64,000 nucleotides of DNA from positions 1 to 64,000 of the forward strand of contig JBKPEA010000120.1 in the NCBI GenBank assembly GCA_046728175.1, written 5' to 3'. Both the position numbers and the translations under genes were made by a program. The notes under the pieces are model-generated. The model searched no databases, was not told the origin of the DNA, and saw only the letters and a program-made list of their open reading frames with translations. Every line of letters starts with the position of its first letter. Position 1 is the stretch's first letter. The stretch is from JAFAHS01 sp046728175. GTDB lineage: Bacteria > Desulfobacterota > Binatia > Binatales > Binataceae. Shown piece after piece: positions 1-8,331 of this stretch.

Positions 1-395
1 ATTGCGGGAGGGATGATGGTTGAGGCTACCGCGACAGTAGTCTGAGCAAGAGTAACTATGGCGAGGCTATCGGCCGCTACAAGCAGGACGGCGGCGAGGC
101 CGAGGCCAAGGGCGGCGACCACCACCAAGGTGCGCTTTCGAGCGGTCCAATCGACGAGCGCGCCCATCGGCGTTTGAGCGATGATCGCCACGATTCCCGG
201 CACGGAAATCGCGATTCCGATCTTCGCAGTGTCCCAACGCCGGACTATGAGCAAGAAAATCGCAAGGTACGCACCGATGGTAGTCTGAGTATCGGCCTTG
301 AAAAAGTTGAGCCAATCGAGCGCGAGGAAACTCTGCCTCGAGATCTGGCGTCTCGATTTCGTTCGAGGGGTTCGCGCGGAGCCGGTTTTGTGCAT
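1..395 (-). CDS. MFS transporter, N-terminal part, cut by window start
   Basis: The minus strand is open from an ATG at 395 to the window edge (131 codons) with no stop. It reads as the first three to four helices of a major facilitator permease. A short basic leader is followed by a first helix ending in a charged loop, then the segment IIAQTPMGALVDWTARKR. That segment matches the conserved MFS loop between helices 2 and 3 (G-x3-D-R/x-x-R-R/K). Two further hydrophobic stretches follow. Substrate cannot be judged from this part. The ATG is preceded only by a weak CAGG, so the exact start is uncertain. Confidence 0.75.
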   Translation of the reverse strand, partial: MHKTGSARTPRTKSRRQISRQSFLALDWLNFFKADTQTTIGAYLAIFLLIVRRWDTAKIGIAISVPGIVAIIAQTPMGALVDWTARKRTLVVVAALGLGLAAVLLVAADSLAIVTLAQTTVAVASTIIPPA

Positions 396-612
396 CCTGA
401 GTAGCGAGGGGAGGCTCCGCGCCTACGGTTCATGAGCCGACGGTTACAAACAGAGTAGCCGTAATGTCAGATGATTCAACCGAGCTGACCGAAAGTGTTG
501 GACTGCTCATCCTCCGACCTTCCGCTACGCGATAGAAGCCACAATGAATTAAGGATTCGACGGTCAAACGCTTGGAATGATCGGTGGTCCTTGCGATTTC
601 GAATTGATGAGA

Positions 613-1020
613 TTACCTCCAAGTCAGCTTGTTATCGACTCCCATGACTCCAGGCACGGCAGCGGCGACTTGCGCCGCATGCTTCGCATCATCGGCTGAG
701 CCGACCACACCGCTGAGGCGCGCCACGCCGTGATCGCAATCGACCTCGACCGGATGCCCATTGGCCACGCCGTCGGTCGCGAGCGCGGTTTTGACTTTGG
801 TTATCAGTGCGGCATCCTCGGCTTCCTCTGCCGGGTCCTGATAGTGGTGCACGCCTTCCGTATGGACGTTCTCTTTCTCGAGAATAGTCGAGCTGTTCGT
901 GACCGTGTTAGGCGGGGTTGTCGGAGGAGACGCCTGCTGGGCCCGTGCCGTTGCAAAAGACAAAGCTCCCGTGACAACGCCCGCGATCACTCCAGTCACA
1001 ATCTGTTTGCTGACAGTCAT
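613..1020 (-). CDS. Exported BON-domain protein
   Basis: 135 residues. Residues 1-28 form a Sec signal peptide (basic start, hydrophobic run GVIAGVVTGALSFA, then ARAQQ). A Thr/Pro/Ser-rich linker follows. Residues about 70-135 form one BON domain (ALITKVKTALATDG, then VARLSGVVGSADDAKHAAQVAAAVPGV in two parts, then a closing strand). BON domains bind phospholipid or envelope surfaces; OsmY-type proteins have two copies, this one has one. A GCGGAG ribosome-binding site sits 8 nt before the ATG. It is transcribed in the same direction as the lipoprotein gene upstream, but two hairpins lie between them, so a separate transcript is likely. It probably acts as a periplasmic envelope-stress protein. 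Confidence 0.85.
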   Translation of the reverse strand: MTVSKQIVTGVIAGVVTGALSFATARAQQASPPTTPPNTVTNSSTILEKENVHTEGVHHYQDPAEEAEDAALITKVKTALATDGVANGHPVEVDCDHGVARLSGVVGSADDAKHAAQVAAAVPGVMGVDNKLTWR

Positions 1021-1077
1021 GTTTCGACTCCGCTTTAGCTAACCAAGTGAGCAAGTTCCAAGGCTGCGGTGAGTGTC

Positions 1078-1101
1078 GAGCGGGGACCGAAGTCCCCGCT
1101 C
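1078..1101 (-). terminator. TTCG-tetraloop hairpin downstream of the lipoprotein gene
   Basis: A perfect 10-bp inverted repeat, GAGCGGGGAC / GTCCCCGCTC, closes a four-base loop that reads TTCG on the minus strand, the exceptionally stable tetraloop. It lies 50 nt after the stop of the lipoprotein gene at 1152. No T-run follows, so it may stall or protect the transcript rather than act as a classical intrinsic terminator. Confidence 0.5.
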
Positions 1102-1110
1102 GGCATTGTC

Positions 1111-1133
1111 AGCTGGCTATTCTCGAGCCAGCT
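1111..1133. repeat. Second hairpin in the same intergenic region
   Basis: AGCTGGCT and AGCCAGCT form a perfect 8-bp stem around a 7-nt loop. It sits between the lipoprotein stop (1152) and the TTCG hairpin. Together the two probably shape the 3' end of the lipoprotein mRNA. Confidence 0.4.
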
Positions 1134-1151
1134 ACCGACAGCAACTTCTGA

Positions 1152-1487
1152 CTAATCGCTGCTGCCCTGGTAGGTTCTTTTTTCGTAGGTTGTCGATTCC
1201 GAGCTGGATGATGGGGGGCTCCAGGAATTAGGAGTTACGGTCGTCGACTGGCTCTTGTACGACGAGGTGCTCTCCTGGGTTGAATCGGTCGCTGGTTGAC
1301 CCGTCGTTACAGTCTGAGTACGCGTGGTTGTCGTCGTTACCGGCGGCGCAACTACTACGGGAGCTGGTTGAACGACCACCTGCGATGGAGGAGCTGGTAC
1401 ATAAGTGGTCTCCTTGGTCTCACTGCTGCAACCGGCAACCAGGAGAACACCGGAAACTGCAATCGCAAGCGTGATAAGCGTTTTCAT
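1152..1487 (-). CDS. Small Thr/Ser-rich lipoprotein
   Basis: The start chosen is the ATG at 1487, with AAGGAG 7 nt upstream. The longer in-frame start at 1559 lies upstream of the likely sigma-54 promoter and lacks a signal peptide. 111 residues: residues 1-19 are a lipoprotein signal with lipobox LVAG-C (Cys20). The rest is low complexity, with Pro/Val runs followed by Thr/Ser/Gln-rich stretches ending in a Tyr-containing tail. No enzymatic domain is visible. It is likely anchored to a membrane as a small structural or envelope-stress lipoprotein. It resembles uncharacterised lipoproteins often found beside BON proteins, as here. Confidence 0.75.
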   Translation of the reverse strand: MKTLITLAIAVSGVLLVAGCSSETKETTYVPAPPSQVVVQPAPVVVAPPVTTTTTRTQTVTTGQPATDSTQESTSSYKSQSTTVTPNSWSPPSSSSESTTYEKRTYQGSSD

Positions 1488-1533
1488 CGTCCGACTCCTT
1501 ATGCGTGGTCCTAGCACTCCTAGACCGTTATGC

Positions 1534-1549
1534 AGCAGAAACCGTGCCA
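1534..1549 (-). promoter_or_regulatory. Sigma-54-type -24/-12 promoter
   Basis: The minus strand reads TGGCACGGTTTCTGCT. The -24 half is perfect to TGGCACG, the spacer is correct, and the -12 half has one mismatch to TTGCW. It ends 47 nt before the lipoprotein ATG, leaving room for a normal leader. Confidence 0.6.
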
Positions 1550-1974
1550 GTGAAGTCACGCGGCAGTCACATTCGAAACATGTCGATTCTCATCACTGGC
1601 CGAGGTCTGTAACAGTGTAAATTCTTCACAGGCCACGGCGATTAAAAAAGCTGATCCAAATGACTGATGAAAGAAGCGACTCAGACGCTTAATAGTTGCC
1701 TGAAGGCGAGATGCGGCGAGCGTGAGAAAAAGAATTAACGGTACATTCTACGTCGAGAAATAAAACAAGGGGCGCTCGCGCCGACCTTTAGACCCAATTT
1801 CTCGCTTTCTCATCGTTTGAGCCACGAGGTAGGCAAGCGGGCTCCATCGGATTTGTGTTCCCGGTGATATCTTGTTGAGTTTCCATTTCCACCCACGGGT
1901 CGCACGCAAAGCTTTGATGACCGCGTGTCGGGCTCCACCCGCAGAAATGGCGACGGTATTAGATTGAAAATCGG
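1550..1974. other. No gene seen
   Basis: About 425 bp without a credible reading frame. Short frames lack ribosome-binding sites and family resemblance. The left end holds the lipoprotein promoter region. Confidence 0.5.
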
Positions 1975-3045
1975 TTATAGCGCTTCGTTGATCGGCGCCT
2001 GTCTTAAGGGTGTAGCACCGAGAGGCTCACTCGAAAGCGATTCCGACTTGAGCAGAGTGAGCACCAGCGGTGTGAGATCCAATTGTGAGAGTTCGCTATC
2101 GCCGATTCGCGTGAAGAATGCTTTGAGCGCTCTGCCCGAGGACTTCGAATTTGCAATTACGAAGGTGAGGTGCTGTCCTGCATCGACCGGCTTCCGTGCC
2201 ATGAGTTGTACGGCCGCGAAAAATAGTAACGATCCGCAATCGGACGGTTGAGTCCCGACTTGGAAAGCAAAGGACGTCGCCCGCGTGGTTGCCCCACGGG
2301 CCAGCCGAGAGCCACCTGATTCTGCGCTCGAGCTGAATCAGGTCTGGGCGCGGGTGTCTATCCAGGTATTGATTTATGGGAATCAGGCGGTCGCCATCAA
2401 AGATCATATACGGAAGTGTGCTGGTGCCTGTCGGGCGAGGTTTACGTGCGAAGATCAGATCTAGTATTCCCTTGAGCCGAGGTGAGCGCGCACCGCTCAT
2501 GTTGGCTTCGTAAAACGCACGCGCGACTGTCACGACGTCCTCATTGAATCTGGATGGCTTACGATCGCATCTCTTACCGTCAGAGCATATCTCGCGATTG
2601 GCAAGATACACATAAGCCATAGGTCCCTGGTAGGCGAGCGTAGCGGCGTAGTCGTTGGCACTTGGGTTGATTTTGAGAGGACGCACTTTGAAGCCGAGAG
2701 AGGTTAACAACTTGGGGCGCACGCATCGGATTTGCCGCAAGTGCGTGACTCTCGTCCTTAAGCACCGGCGTATGTCCATGATCGGAAATGAAAATCACGT
2801 AAGTGCTGTCCAAGGCACCTTGCTTGCGATACTCCTCGACGATCTGTCCCACGAAAGGATCTAAAAGAATTTTCAAGTACTCCACCTGATCGTGCAGCGC
2901 CTTATCGGCGATGTGGGTATAGAGATCAATGCCCGGAAAATAGACCACCTGCACATCGGGTACCCCTTGTATCTCAGTAACTAGTGCCGCAAATAGTAAT
3001 AAACCCGGGCGCGGCAGCTCGAGTACCCCTGGGCCGATAAGGCCG
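1975..3045 (-). pseudogene. Decayed type I phosphodiesterase/alkaline phosphatase family gene
   Basis: Pieces of one protein can be read in order along the minus strand in different frames. About 3017-2740 contains QVVYFPGIDLYTHIAD and YVIFISDHGHTPV, the DHGH metal motif of the alkaline-phosphatase superfamily. About 2735-2270 continues with LAYQGPMAYVYLANR and FNEDVVTVARAFYEAN, then GNHAGDVL. About 2265-2190 is a third frame with a YYFSRPYNSWHGS-like stretch. About 2202-1975 gives FVIANSKSSGRALKAFF and SQLDLTPLV. At least three frameshifts are needed. The N-terminal half, with the nucleophile Ser/Thr and first metal ligands, is missing. The break at about 3045 abuts a transposase remnant. 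Confidence 0.75.
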
Positions 3046-3151
3046 CAAAACAGCAGGGGTGCCCGGGCGCAAGAGCGACGTCCAAGACTGCAAGTGGCTG
3101 CGAGAGCTTCACAGCGTGGGGCTGTTACGGGCCAGCTTTCGGCCCAGTGCC
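3041..3151 (+). mobile_element. IS110-family transposase fragment
   Basis: About 35 codons read VPGRKSDVQDCKWLRELH and GLLRASFRPS. This is the hallmark P-G-R-K-S/T-D-x-x-D-C/A segment of IS110-type (DEDD) transposases, including one catalytic Asp. A stop lies just upstream in frame, and the resemblance ends after FRPSA. No other part of the element or its ends is visible. It sits exactly where the phosphodiesterase pseudogene breaks off. Confidence 0.7.
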
Positions 3152-3307
3152 GCCATCGGAGGGATTCAGTTCGACCAAGTCGGCTCCGACCGGCTTGGAT
3201 GCCTCCGCGCCGCCGGACGCCCGACCGGCCCCACCGCCGGCAATGGAAAAAACGGCTTGTGCTCTGTTACCAAGTGTTCTGCGGCCTTTTCGCCGGAGGA
3301 TCGTGAT

Positions 3308-4534
3308 TCAGCCCGGAGTCTCCGCCGTAACCTCAGGCGGGACGGTGCAACGAGCGGGAACTAGCTCAACAGTTGGGAAGTCGTGCGGCTCAGTCTTCCG
3401 GCAATGGGCATCGGGCATGAGATTTTCCGCAGCCGCCTCTCCGGGCATTCTTCTATTGGTTGCCAGCACCAACGGACTTTCCGGCCTCCATTCAGGTTCG
3501 GAATGAAATGACACGTCACGGGCGATTCCCTCCGCGTCGTTTACCACTTCCTCAGCGCGAGACCAGTCAATCTGACTCTCGATTCCGCTGGCTTGCGCTA
3601 GGGCACGCACTGCTGCGATTCCGCCGGTGCCCTCGTGATAGATGTCCTTTCCGCTCTCGAGAAAAATGCGGCCGTCGTCGAGGTGCGCCACCATCACCGG
3701 CATATAGATAATATTGACTCGATCATTCAGAGCGACGTCATAGAACAGCGCCTCGATATCGTGGGGACGGAGCCGTACGCAGCCATGGCTTCGATAGCTG
3801 TACACGCTGCTCGGATGGTTGGTGCCGTGAATCCCTATCACCGGCGCGCTCAGTCCGATCCAGTACTTCCCGAGCGGATTGTTCGGGCCCGGTTCGATCT
3901 CATCCACCACCGCCCTGCCCTTTGCTTCGTCTTCACGCTGAATCGACCAGGGCACCCGCCAGGTCGGATCTCTTCGCATCTGGATCACTTTGAACAATCC
4001 AACCGGGGTCTGCCAATTCTTTCCCGGCCGTCCGACCGCGATGGGATATGCACCGCTCAATTCACCGTCCTGGAAATGAAAAAGCATTCGCTGCGGCAGA
4101 TTGACCTCGATCGAGTCGACTTTTTCGACGGGTACGATATGACGATTGTCTACATGGATGGTATCGCCTGTATGCAGACGGTCGCCAACTTCCTTGCCGT
4201 TGTCGCGGGCCAATATTCTGGGGCTCTCGCCGAAGCGGGAGCCGATACTGGTGAAAGAATCACCGCGTGCGGCGCTCAAATCGAATTCGCCTCCTACCAA
4301 TTGACGCGCGATCGGCACGCCTGGGACGCCGGAATCGCCCGCGATCGGGCCGGCAGATGACGCGGTGGGGGACAATGGAACGGGCGCGCTACCTTGACTT
4401 GTGCCGAACCCTTGAGACGCGACCACGGGGGACGCAAAAGAGAACCACGCAACCACGATGAGGAAGCTGACTCGTCGAATCGAAGTTGCCAAGCCGAAGG
4501 GCTGTCTACTGGCTGAATCCCTATGCTGCATCAT
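3308..4534 (-). CDS. LysM-type L,D-transpeptidase (YkuD)
   Basis: 408 residues. A signal/anchor helix lies at about 20-40, a Ser/Pro linker at 41-80, a LysM-like repeat at about 84-130 (GDSFTSIGSRFG, then LHTGDTIHV), and a YkuD catalytic domain at about 138-280. The catalytic signature is complete: His236 in GIHGTN, and the SHGCVRL motif with Cys252. YkuD enzymes form 3-3 cross-links in peptidoglycan or attach lipoproteins to it, in the periplasm. The last 130 residues are an unassigned tail. The ribosome-binding site GGAGG is 4 nt from this ATG and 7 nt from a second ATG at 4531, so either may be used. It appears monocistronic. Confidence 0.9.
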   Translation of the reverse strand: MMQHRDSASRQPFGLATSIRRVSFLIVVAWFSFASPVVASQGFGTSQGSAPVPLSPTASSAGPIAGDSGVPGVPIARQLVGGEFDLSAARGDSFTSIGSRFGESPRILARDNGKEVGDRLHTGDTIHVDNRHIVPVEKVDSIEVNLPQRMLFHFQDGELSGAYPIAVGRPGKNWQTPVGLFKVIQMRRDPTWRVPWSIQREDEAKGRAVVDEIEPGPNNPLGKYWIGLSAPVIGIHGTNHPSSVYSYRSHGCVRLRPHDIEALFYDVALNDRVNIIYMPVMVAHLDDGRIFLESGKDIYHEGTGGIAAVRALAQASGIESQIDWSRAEEVVNDAEGIARDVSFHSEPEWRPESPLVLATNRRMPGEAAAENLMPDAHCRKTEPHDFPTVELVPARCTVPPEVTAETPG

Positions 4535-5084
4535 CTGTCCTCCAGGAACTCTTCAGGTGAAACAAACTCCCTATCGGAATGGCGGAGTCCGTCGATGGCC
4601 TTGCTGGACCCGCGGGATGCTTCGCAAAGCTGGCGGGACCGCACGGACCAGGAAGATTTGGAACGCAGATCGCGCGGAGCGACTCTTCGAAATTCGCGAA
4701 ACACGCCCACCACTACACCACCCCACAAGAAGCCGCGAAGACTACATCGATGAGGCATAGCAGGTTGTATGCCGACTTAGTAGAGAGAACGAAAGCTCAG
4801 CAAAGAGCGAAAGATCGCCACGTGCGGCAGCGCGATACTCTCACCGACGGCAAAAAATATCTACCCTGATGTCCAAGCGCCCATTTAGGGAACTGTGGAT
4901 CTAGGAGCTAGCGGCGCGCCGTTAGTCTGCCGCGCCTGGAAGAAAATGCATCAGCCTGAACCAGCAGATATCGAATCAAGAACGCGCAAAGTCACAAACG
5001 TACGGCCTTCGCATGCACGCTGAATAGTAGGACGCGCAGTGTCGCGCGTCCTCGGACAGGTCAATCAGGAAGTCGCCTGACAGA
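4535..5084. other. No gene seen
   Basis: About 550 bp. Frames are short and arginine-rich, as expected of non-coding GC-rich DNA. It probably holds the promoter of the transpeptidase gene at the left. Confidence 0.45.
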
Positions 5085-5159
5085 CTATTTGGGTTTGCCG
5101 CAGCAATCCTTGTACAGCTTACCCGAGCCGCAAGGGCACTTGTCGTTAGGGTTCGGCAT
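5085..5159 (-). CDS. 24-residue SEC-C motif protein
   Basis: A 24-codon gene whose sequence is almost entirely one SEC-C zinc motif, CPCGSGKLYKDCCG (C-x-C-x8-C-C), preceded by MPNPNDK and followed by GKPK. The start is firm: an in-frame TGA lies two codons before the ATG, and AAGGTG is a suitable ribosome-binding site 4 nt away. The SEC-C motif is known from the SecA C-terminus, where it binds Zn and SecB/ribosome, and from many accessory proteins. Stand-alone versions this short are rarely annotated. Role unknown; a zinc-bound SecA-tail mimic or metallochaperone is possible. A near-perfect palindrome lies 52 bp upstream. Confidence 0.7.
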   Translation of the reverse strand: MPNPNDKCPCGSGKLYKDCCGKPK

Positions 5160-5210
5160 AGGTCACCTTCAAATCTGGTCTCATATTTTAGAATGGCATT
5201 TTCTAGGATC

Positions 5211-5232
5211 GGGCGCAAAAAATTTTGCGTCC
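5211..5232. promoter_or_regulatory. Near-perfect inverted repeat upstream of the SEC-C gene
   Basis: GGGCGCAAAA and TTTTGCGTCC face each other across two A residues with a single mismatched pair. It lies 52 bp before the SEC-C start codon. It could be an operator, or with its A/T core a small terminator for the opposite direction. Confidence 0.4.
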
Positions 5233-5761
5233 GTCTGAAGTGAAGATCTAATGAGTCGCGATGAATGTCGGTCCAAGGCTCCCCACATAGGCTATTATCA
5301 CTATAGGTGGGAATTCCAGCGGTTTGACAAAAAAACTCGTGCTCGCCAAGCGAAGCTACAGCTCTCGCTTATTGCTTGGCTTCTTGGGGTAACGCACGCC
5401 TCCTTATCACTAAACTAATGCCATAACCTTCAAGAACGCAGAGACAAGGCACCGCTCATGGCTGGTCATGACTGGATTTGCCCCCGACAAAGGGGACACG
5501 ATTGGCGGGTTGAATTGGTTATCAGCGTGAGAATCGGGCAGCCTTCGCTTGGCCCCGGCTTCAAGGTTTGTGCGCTCCGCCGCCTTCGAGAGGTCAAATC
5601 CGCCACTTTCACGGGCGAGCGTAACAGGATGGCTCGGGCGGAGCTCACGGCGGGTCTTCAGCAACTTATCTGGAAGCGCTGGCCCCGTCGCTTGTTGTAG
5701 ACCGATAGGTTACCCGCCTGCTGGTCCCCTCATCGGAATACCCTGCCTTCAGGCGGGGCCC
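5233..5761. other. No gene seen
   Basis: About 530 bp with no convincing frame. A short hairpin (CCCTGCCTTCAGGCGGGG) lies near 5740, just downstream of the DUF899 remnant. Confidence 0.4.
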
Positions 5762-5977
5762 TTAGGCGGTGGGACGTCCATCGGTACGGTAGTGCTGTTT
5801 GCCTTTCCAACGTTGTGGCCAGCCGGTCGGGGAGTCTGACTCTTCCCACGTCTCCTGCCGCCCATAGACCATCATGTCGAGCAAGGCGTAGCTGTTGTCC
5901 ATCGCTTCGACGCCGCGCATCGTCGCCCAGTAAGTCTCGAAGACATTGGATCCTTGTCGCAGGTAGCAAACGTACCG
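5762..5977 (-). pseudogene. C-terminal remnant of a DUF899 (thioredoxin-like) protein
   Basis: One open stretch reads VFETYWATMRGVEAMDN, then YALLDMMVYGRQETWEES, then PTGWPQRWK, ending TDGRPTA-stop. This is the typical C-terminal end of DUF899 proteins (an F-x-T-Y...G-x-E motif, LLD...YGRQE, GWPQ). The CxxC-bearing thioredoxin part that should precede it is absent. No start codon with a ribosome-binding site is present, so it is a fragment. Confidence 0.55.
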
Positions 5978-6273
5978 TAGGTGACATCACGATCGTCGCG
6001 GGGATTTTCTCTCTCGCATGCCTGAAATTTCATTCATCCTCTAGCCTAAACCCCAATCGTGCAATCTGATATCTGGAATCATGAGCGATAAAATTGACTA
6101 TCAATTCTTACTTTTTTGATGCCTTGACGTTTATCAATCAATCCGTGGACGCTTTAGCGCACCTTTTTCTGCATGATGCATATTTTTAAGAAAGATCTGT
6201 AAGAGATACATACGCAGTAAGAAATCCTAAGAAAACGCGCGTTCAAAATCGGTCCTTAGCTGCTAAGATTATT

Positions 6274-6289
6274 TGGCAAGGCCTTTGCT
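6274..6289 (+). promoter_or_regulatory. Sigma-54-type -24/-12 promoter
   Basis: TGGCAAGGCCTTTGCT matches the sigma-54 consensus at all but one of the defined positions (A for C in the -24 half), with a perfect TTGCT -12 half. Transcription would start near 6300, giving a short leader to the GAGGAGG ribosome-binding site and the ATG at 6314. Confidence 0.65.
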
Positions 6290-6313
6290 CGTTATCGTTG
6301 AGGAGGGAAGACA

Positions 6314-6583
6314 ATGGAATATCAATTAGAAATCTCCTGTTCCGATGGTGGCTCCATCAAAGTCTTCACTTCAGCAGCCCCCTTTATGCCGGTTCGGGTC
6401 GGCGATCTCCTGGACGCCACCACGTGGGGGGAACCTGCCTCCCGATCGAAATTTCGGGTCCTCGACGTGGAGCACAGTATTTCTGAGAAACCTAATCTCG
6501 GAATTGACCCTTCGGGTCGAATTGTACATCGGCTCCTAATTCACACCGAGAGGGTCCCGAACACCGCTCATATGGGGTCATGA
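6314..6583 (+). CDS. Hypothetical 89-residue cytoplasmic protein
   Basis: Not recognised. The ATG has an excellent ribosome-binding site (GAGGAGGG, 6 nt spacing) and a good sigma-54-type promoter 25 nt upstream, so it is very likely expressed. The protein alternates short strands: YQLEISCSDGG, IKVFTSAAPFMPVRVGDLL, FRVLDVEHSIS, VHRLLIHTERV. It has no signal peptide or transmembrane helix, suggesting a small beta-rich domain. It stands alone between non-coding stretches. The promoter type links it to the stress block further right. Confidence 0.75.
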   Translation: MEYQLEISCSDGGSIKVFTSAAPFMPVRVGDLLDATTWGEPASRSKFRVLDVEHSISEKPNLGIDPSGRIVHRLLIHTERVPNTAHMGS

Positions 6584-7060
6584 AGGGAGACCGTAGCTTA
6601 GTAGACTAGATCAAAAACATCAGTCCAGCGAAAGCGGCTGGCTGGCACGGGACCTAGCCAGTCATCGTCATCGCCGGTAGAGGTATCGGTAAGCACGTTC
6701 TTACCGCCCCCCAGAGGACGGTCAGGCGGAGAAGTGATGCTCGATGACGCAGGGTTGTTCAATTTCTTTTGCAGACGGGTACCGCATAACGCGACTTAGA
6801 AAAACCCTACCGTTGCGTCGGGATCGAACATCGTCTCGAATTACCGATGAGCTTGGGTGACATCCTTGAGGGTGGTAGTTCTTTCACGGTTGTTGGAAAC
6901 GTAGTTGTCGCTTTTGCTTCGAAATTGGGGGCACATATTTTGCGTAACTTTACCCTAGAGAGCGCCTGAGGCGCGTGGCGCCGCTTGCGTAAACTCCTAC
7001 GCTTGATCGTCACTCCGGTTCCCGCACCTCACATCGAGGGCCTCTGCGAGGAGCGGCGAT
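6584..7060. other. No gene seen
   Basis: About 475 bp. One 6-bp stem (CTGGCT / AGCCAG) near 6640 may end the 6314 transcript, though no T-run follows. The right end holds the leader of the DUF4142 gene. Confidence 0.4.
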
Positions 7061-7735
7061 ATGAAAATTCAGCAAAATCGCAAAGGGACCGGACAGTTTC
7101 TTTTTGCGGCGGTTGTGGCTGCCGCGTTGACCGGCTGCGCTGCCTCTCGGCAGCAGCCGTCGGCTGAGAATACGAGCGCAAACGCCCTGGCGACACCGGC
7201 GGCGCAGGCGACCCCGCAAGCAGCGCGAGCCAGGCCTGCCGCGACGCGCAGGGCGCCGTCAGCCGAGGCGTCGAGCAAATCGAGTAGTGCTGTCATCCTC
7301 GCCCAGATCCATCAGGCCGACCTGAAAGAGATCGCGATCGGAAAGATTGCAGATGAAAAAGCCTCGACTAGCGAAGTTCGAGACTATGCAGATCAATTGG
7401 TCAAAGACCATACCACGGTCGATCAGACGGTAGTTGCGACTGCCCGCACGATGAATGTGCATTTGCATGACGCGGCGGCGCCTCGAGAAGGGCGACACGA
7501 GAGGGCGCATGCGAGCATAACGGAACAGAAACTGAACTCGGCAAGCGGTGCAACATTCGATCGGCTCTTTCTGCAGCAGACCAGCGCGGATCACGACAAA
7601 CTAATCCGGGCACTGAAGCAGGAGCGTGAGGATGCCAGTGACGAAACTATCGAGGCCCTGATCGACAAGATTCTTCCAATCTTCGAGCAGCAGAGGGAAC
7701 TCGCGCAAATGCTGCTAAAGAAGGAGCAGGCCTAG
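7061..7735 (+). CDS. DUF4142 lipoprotein
   Basis: 224 residues. Residues 1-25 are a lipoprotein signal with lipobox LTG-C (Cys26). An Ala/Thr/Pro-rich linker runs to about 75. The DUF4142 four-helix domain then spans about 78-222 (ILAQIHQADLKEIAIGKIA, DYADQLVKDHTTVDQ, FLQQTSADHDKLIRALK). DUF4142 proteins are ferritin-like helical bundles of the outer membrane or periplasm with unknown biochemical function, often stress-induced. The GAGGAG ribosome-binding site is well placed. The next gene starts 16 bp downstream, so an operon is likely. Confidence 0.85.
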   Translation: MKIQQNRKGTGQFLFAAVVAAALTGCAASRQQPSAENTSANALATPAAQATPQAARARPAATRRAPSAEASSKSSSAVILAQIHQADLKEIAIGKIADEKASTSEVRDYADQLVKDHTTVDQTVVATARTMNVHLHDAAAPREGRHERAHASITEQKLNSASGATFDRLFLQQTSADHDKLIRALKQEREDASDETIEALIDKILPIFEQQRELAQMLLKKEQA

Positions 7736-7751
7736 TTGCCTGACCTGAGCC

Positions 7752-8300
7752 ATGGCTGAACAATTGGACATTTCAGCTGATGCGAACGTTTCGTGGGGCG
7801 GAAAAATTGGCGGTGGGATCGTTGCCGGACTCCTCGCTGCTATCCTGATGATGGGCTTCCTGATGGCGTCTTCGAGCATGAGCGGCGAAGGACCGACGAT
7901 GCCACTAAAGGCATTGGGGGCGCTCGTGTACGGCATCGAAGCGCTAGTCGCTGGAACGGTCGCGATAACGGCCGGCGCCGGCATCCAACTCGGATTCTCG
8001 ATGGCATTGGGGATTTTGTTCGGGCTGGCCATGTCCCGGCGAACGTCGCTGGTACTGGCAATGCTGTTGGGAATCCTGGTCGGTATCGTGATTTGGGTGG
8101 CAATGGATTTGTACGTGCTACCGGTCATGGACCCGGCGATGGCGGCGCGGATCACGCTGATGCCGATGGCGTACTTCGTTGCGCACGTGCTGTTCGGTAT
8201 CGGACTTGGCATGACCCCTCTGTTCATCCGCGCCTTCACCCGAAGATCCGGTCGCCACGCTCAACGCATCGAACATCCGCGCGAACCTTTACCGATCTAA
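7752..8300 (+). CDS. Four-helix integral membrane protein of unknown function
   Basis: 182 residues. About four transmembrane helices are visible: about 18-40 (GGGIVAGLLAAILMMGFLMA), 52-75, 78-95 with 98-118, and 135-160. The loops are short and the C-terminus is basic and cytoplasmic. The family was not recognised; small metal-uptake or scaffold proteins have this shape. It is 16 bp after the DUF4142 lipoprotein and 31 bp before the DUF748 gene, so the three probably form an envelope operon. Confidence 0.75.
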   Translation: MAEQLDISADANVSWGGKIGGGIVAGLLAAILMMGFLMASSSMSGEGPTMPLKALGALVYGIEALVAGTVAITAGAGIQLGFSMALGILFGLAMSRRTSLVLAMLLGILVGIVIWVAMDLYVLPVMDPAMAARITLMPMAYFVAHVLFGIGLGMTPLFIRAFTRRSGRHAQRIEHPREPLPI

Positions 8301-8331
8301 GGAGCCGGCACTGTCTGCCCGAGGTGGACCT

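Noticed and set aside
5725..5765. Hairpin CCCTGCCTTCAGGCGGGG resembling IS200/IS605 ends
   Set aside because: No tnpA or tnpB remnant nearby and no second end found.
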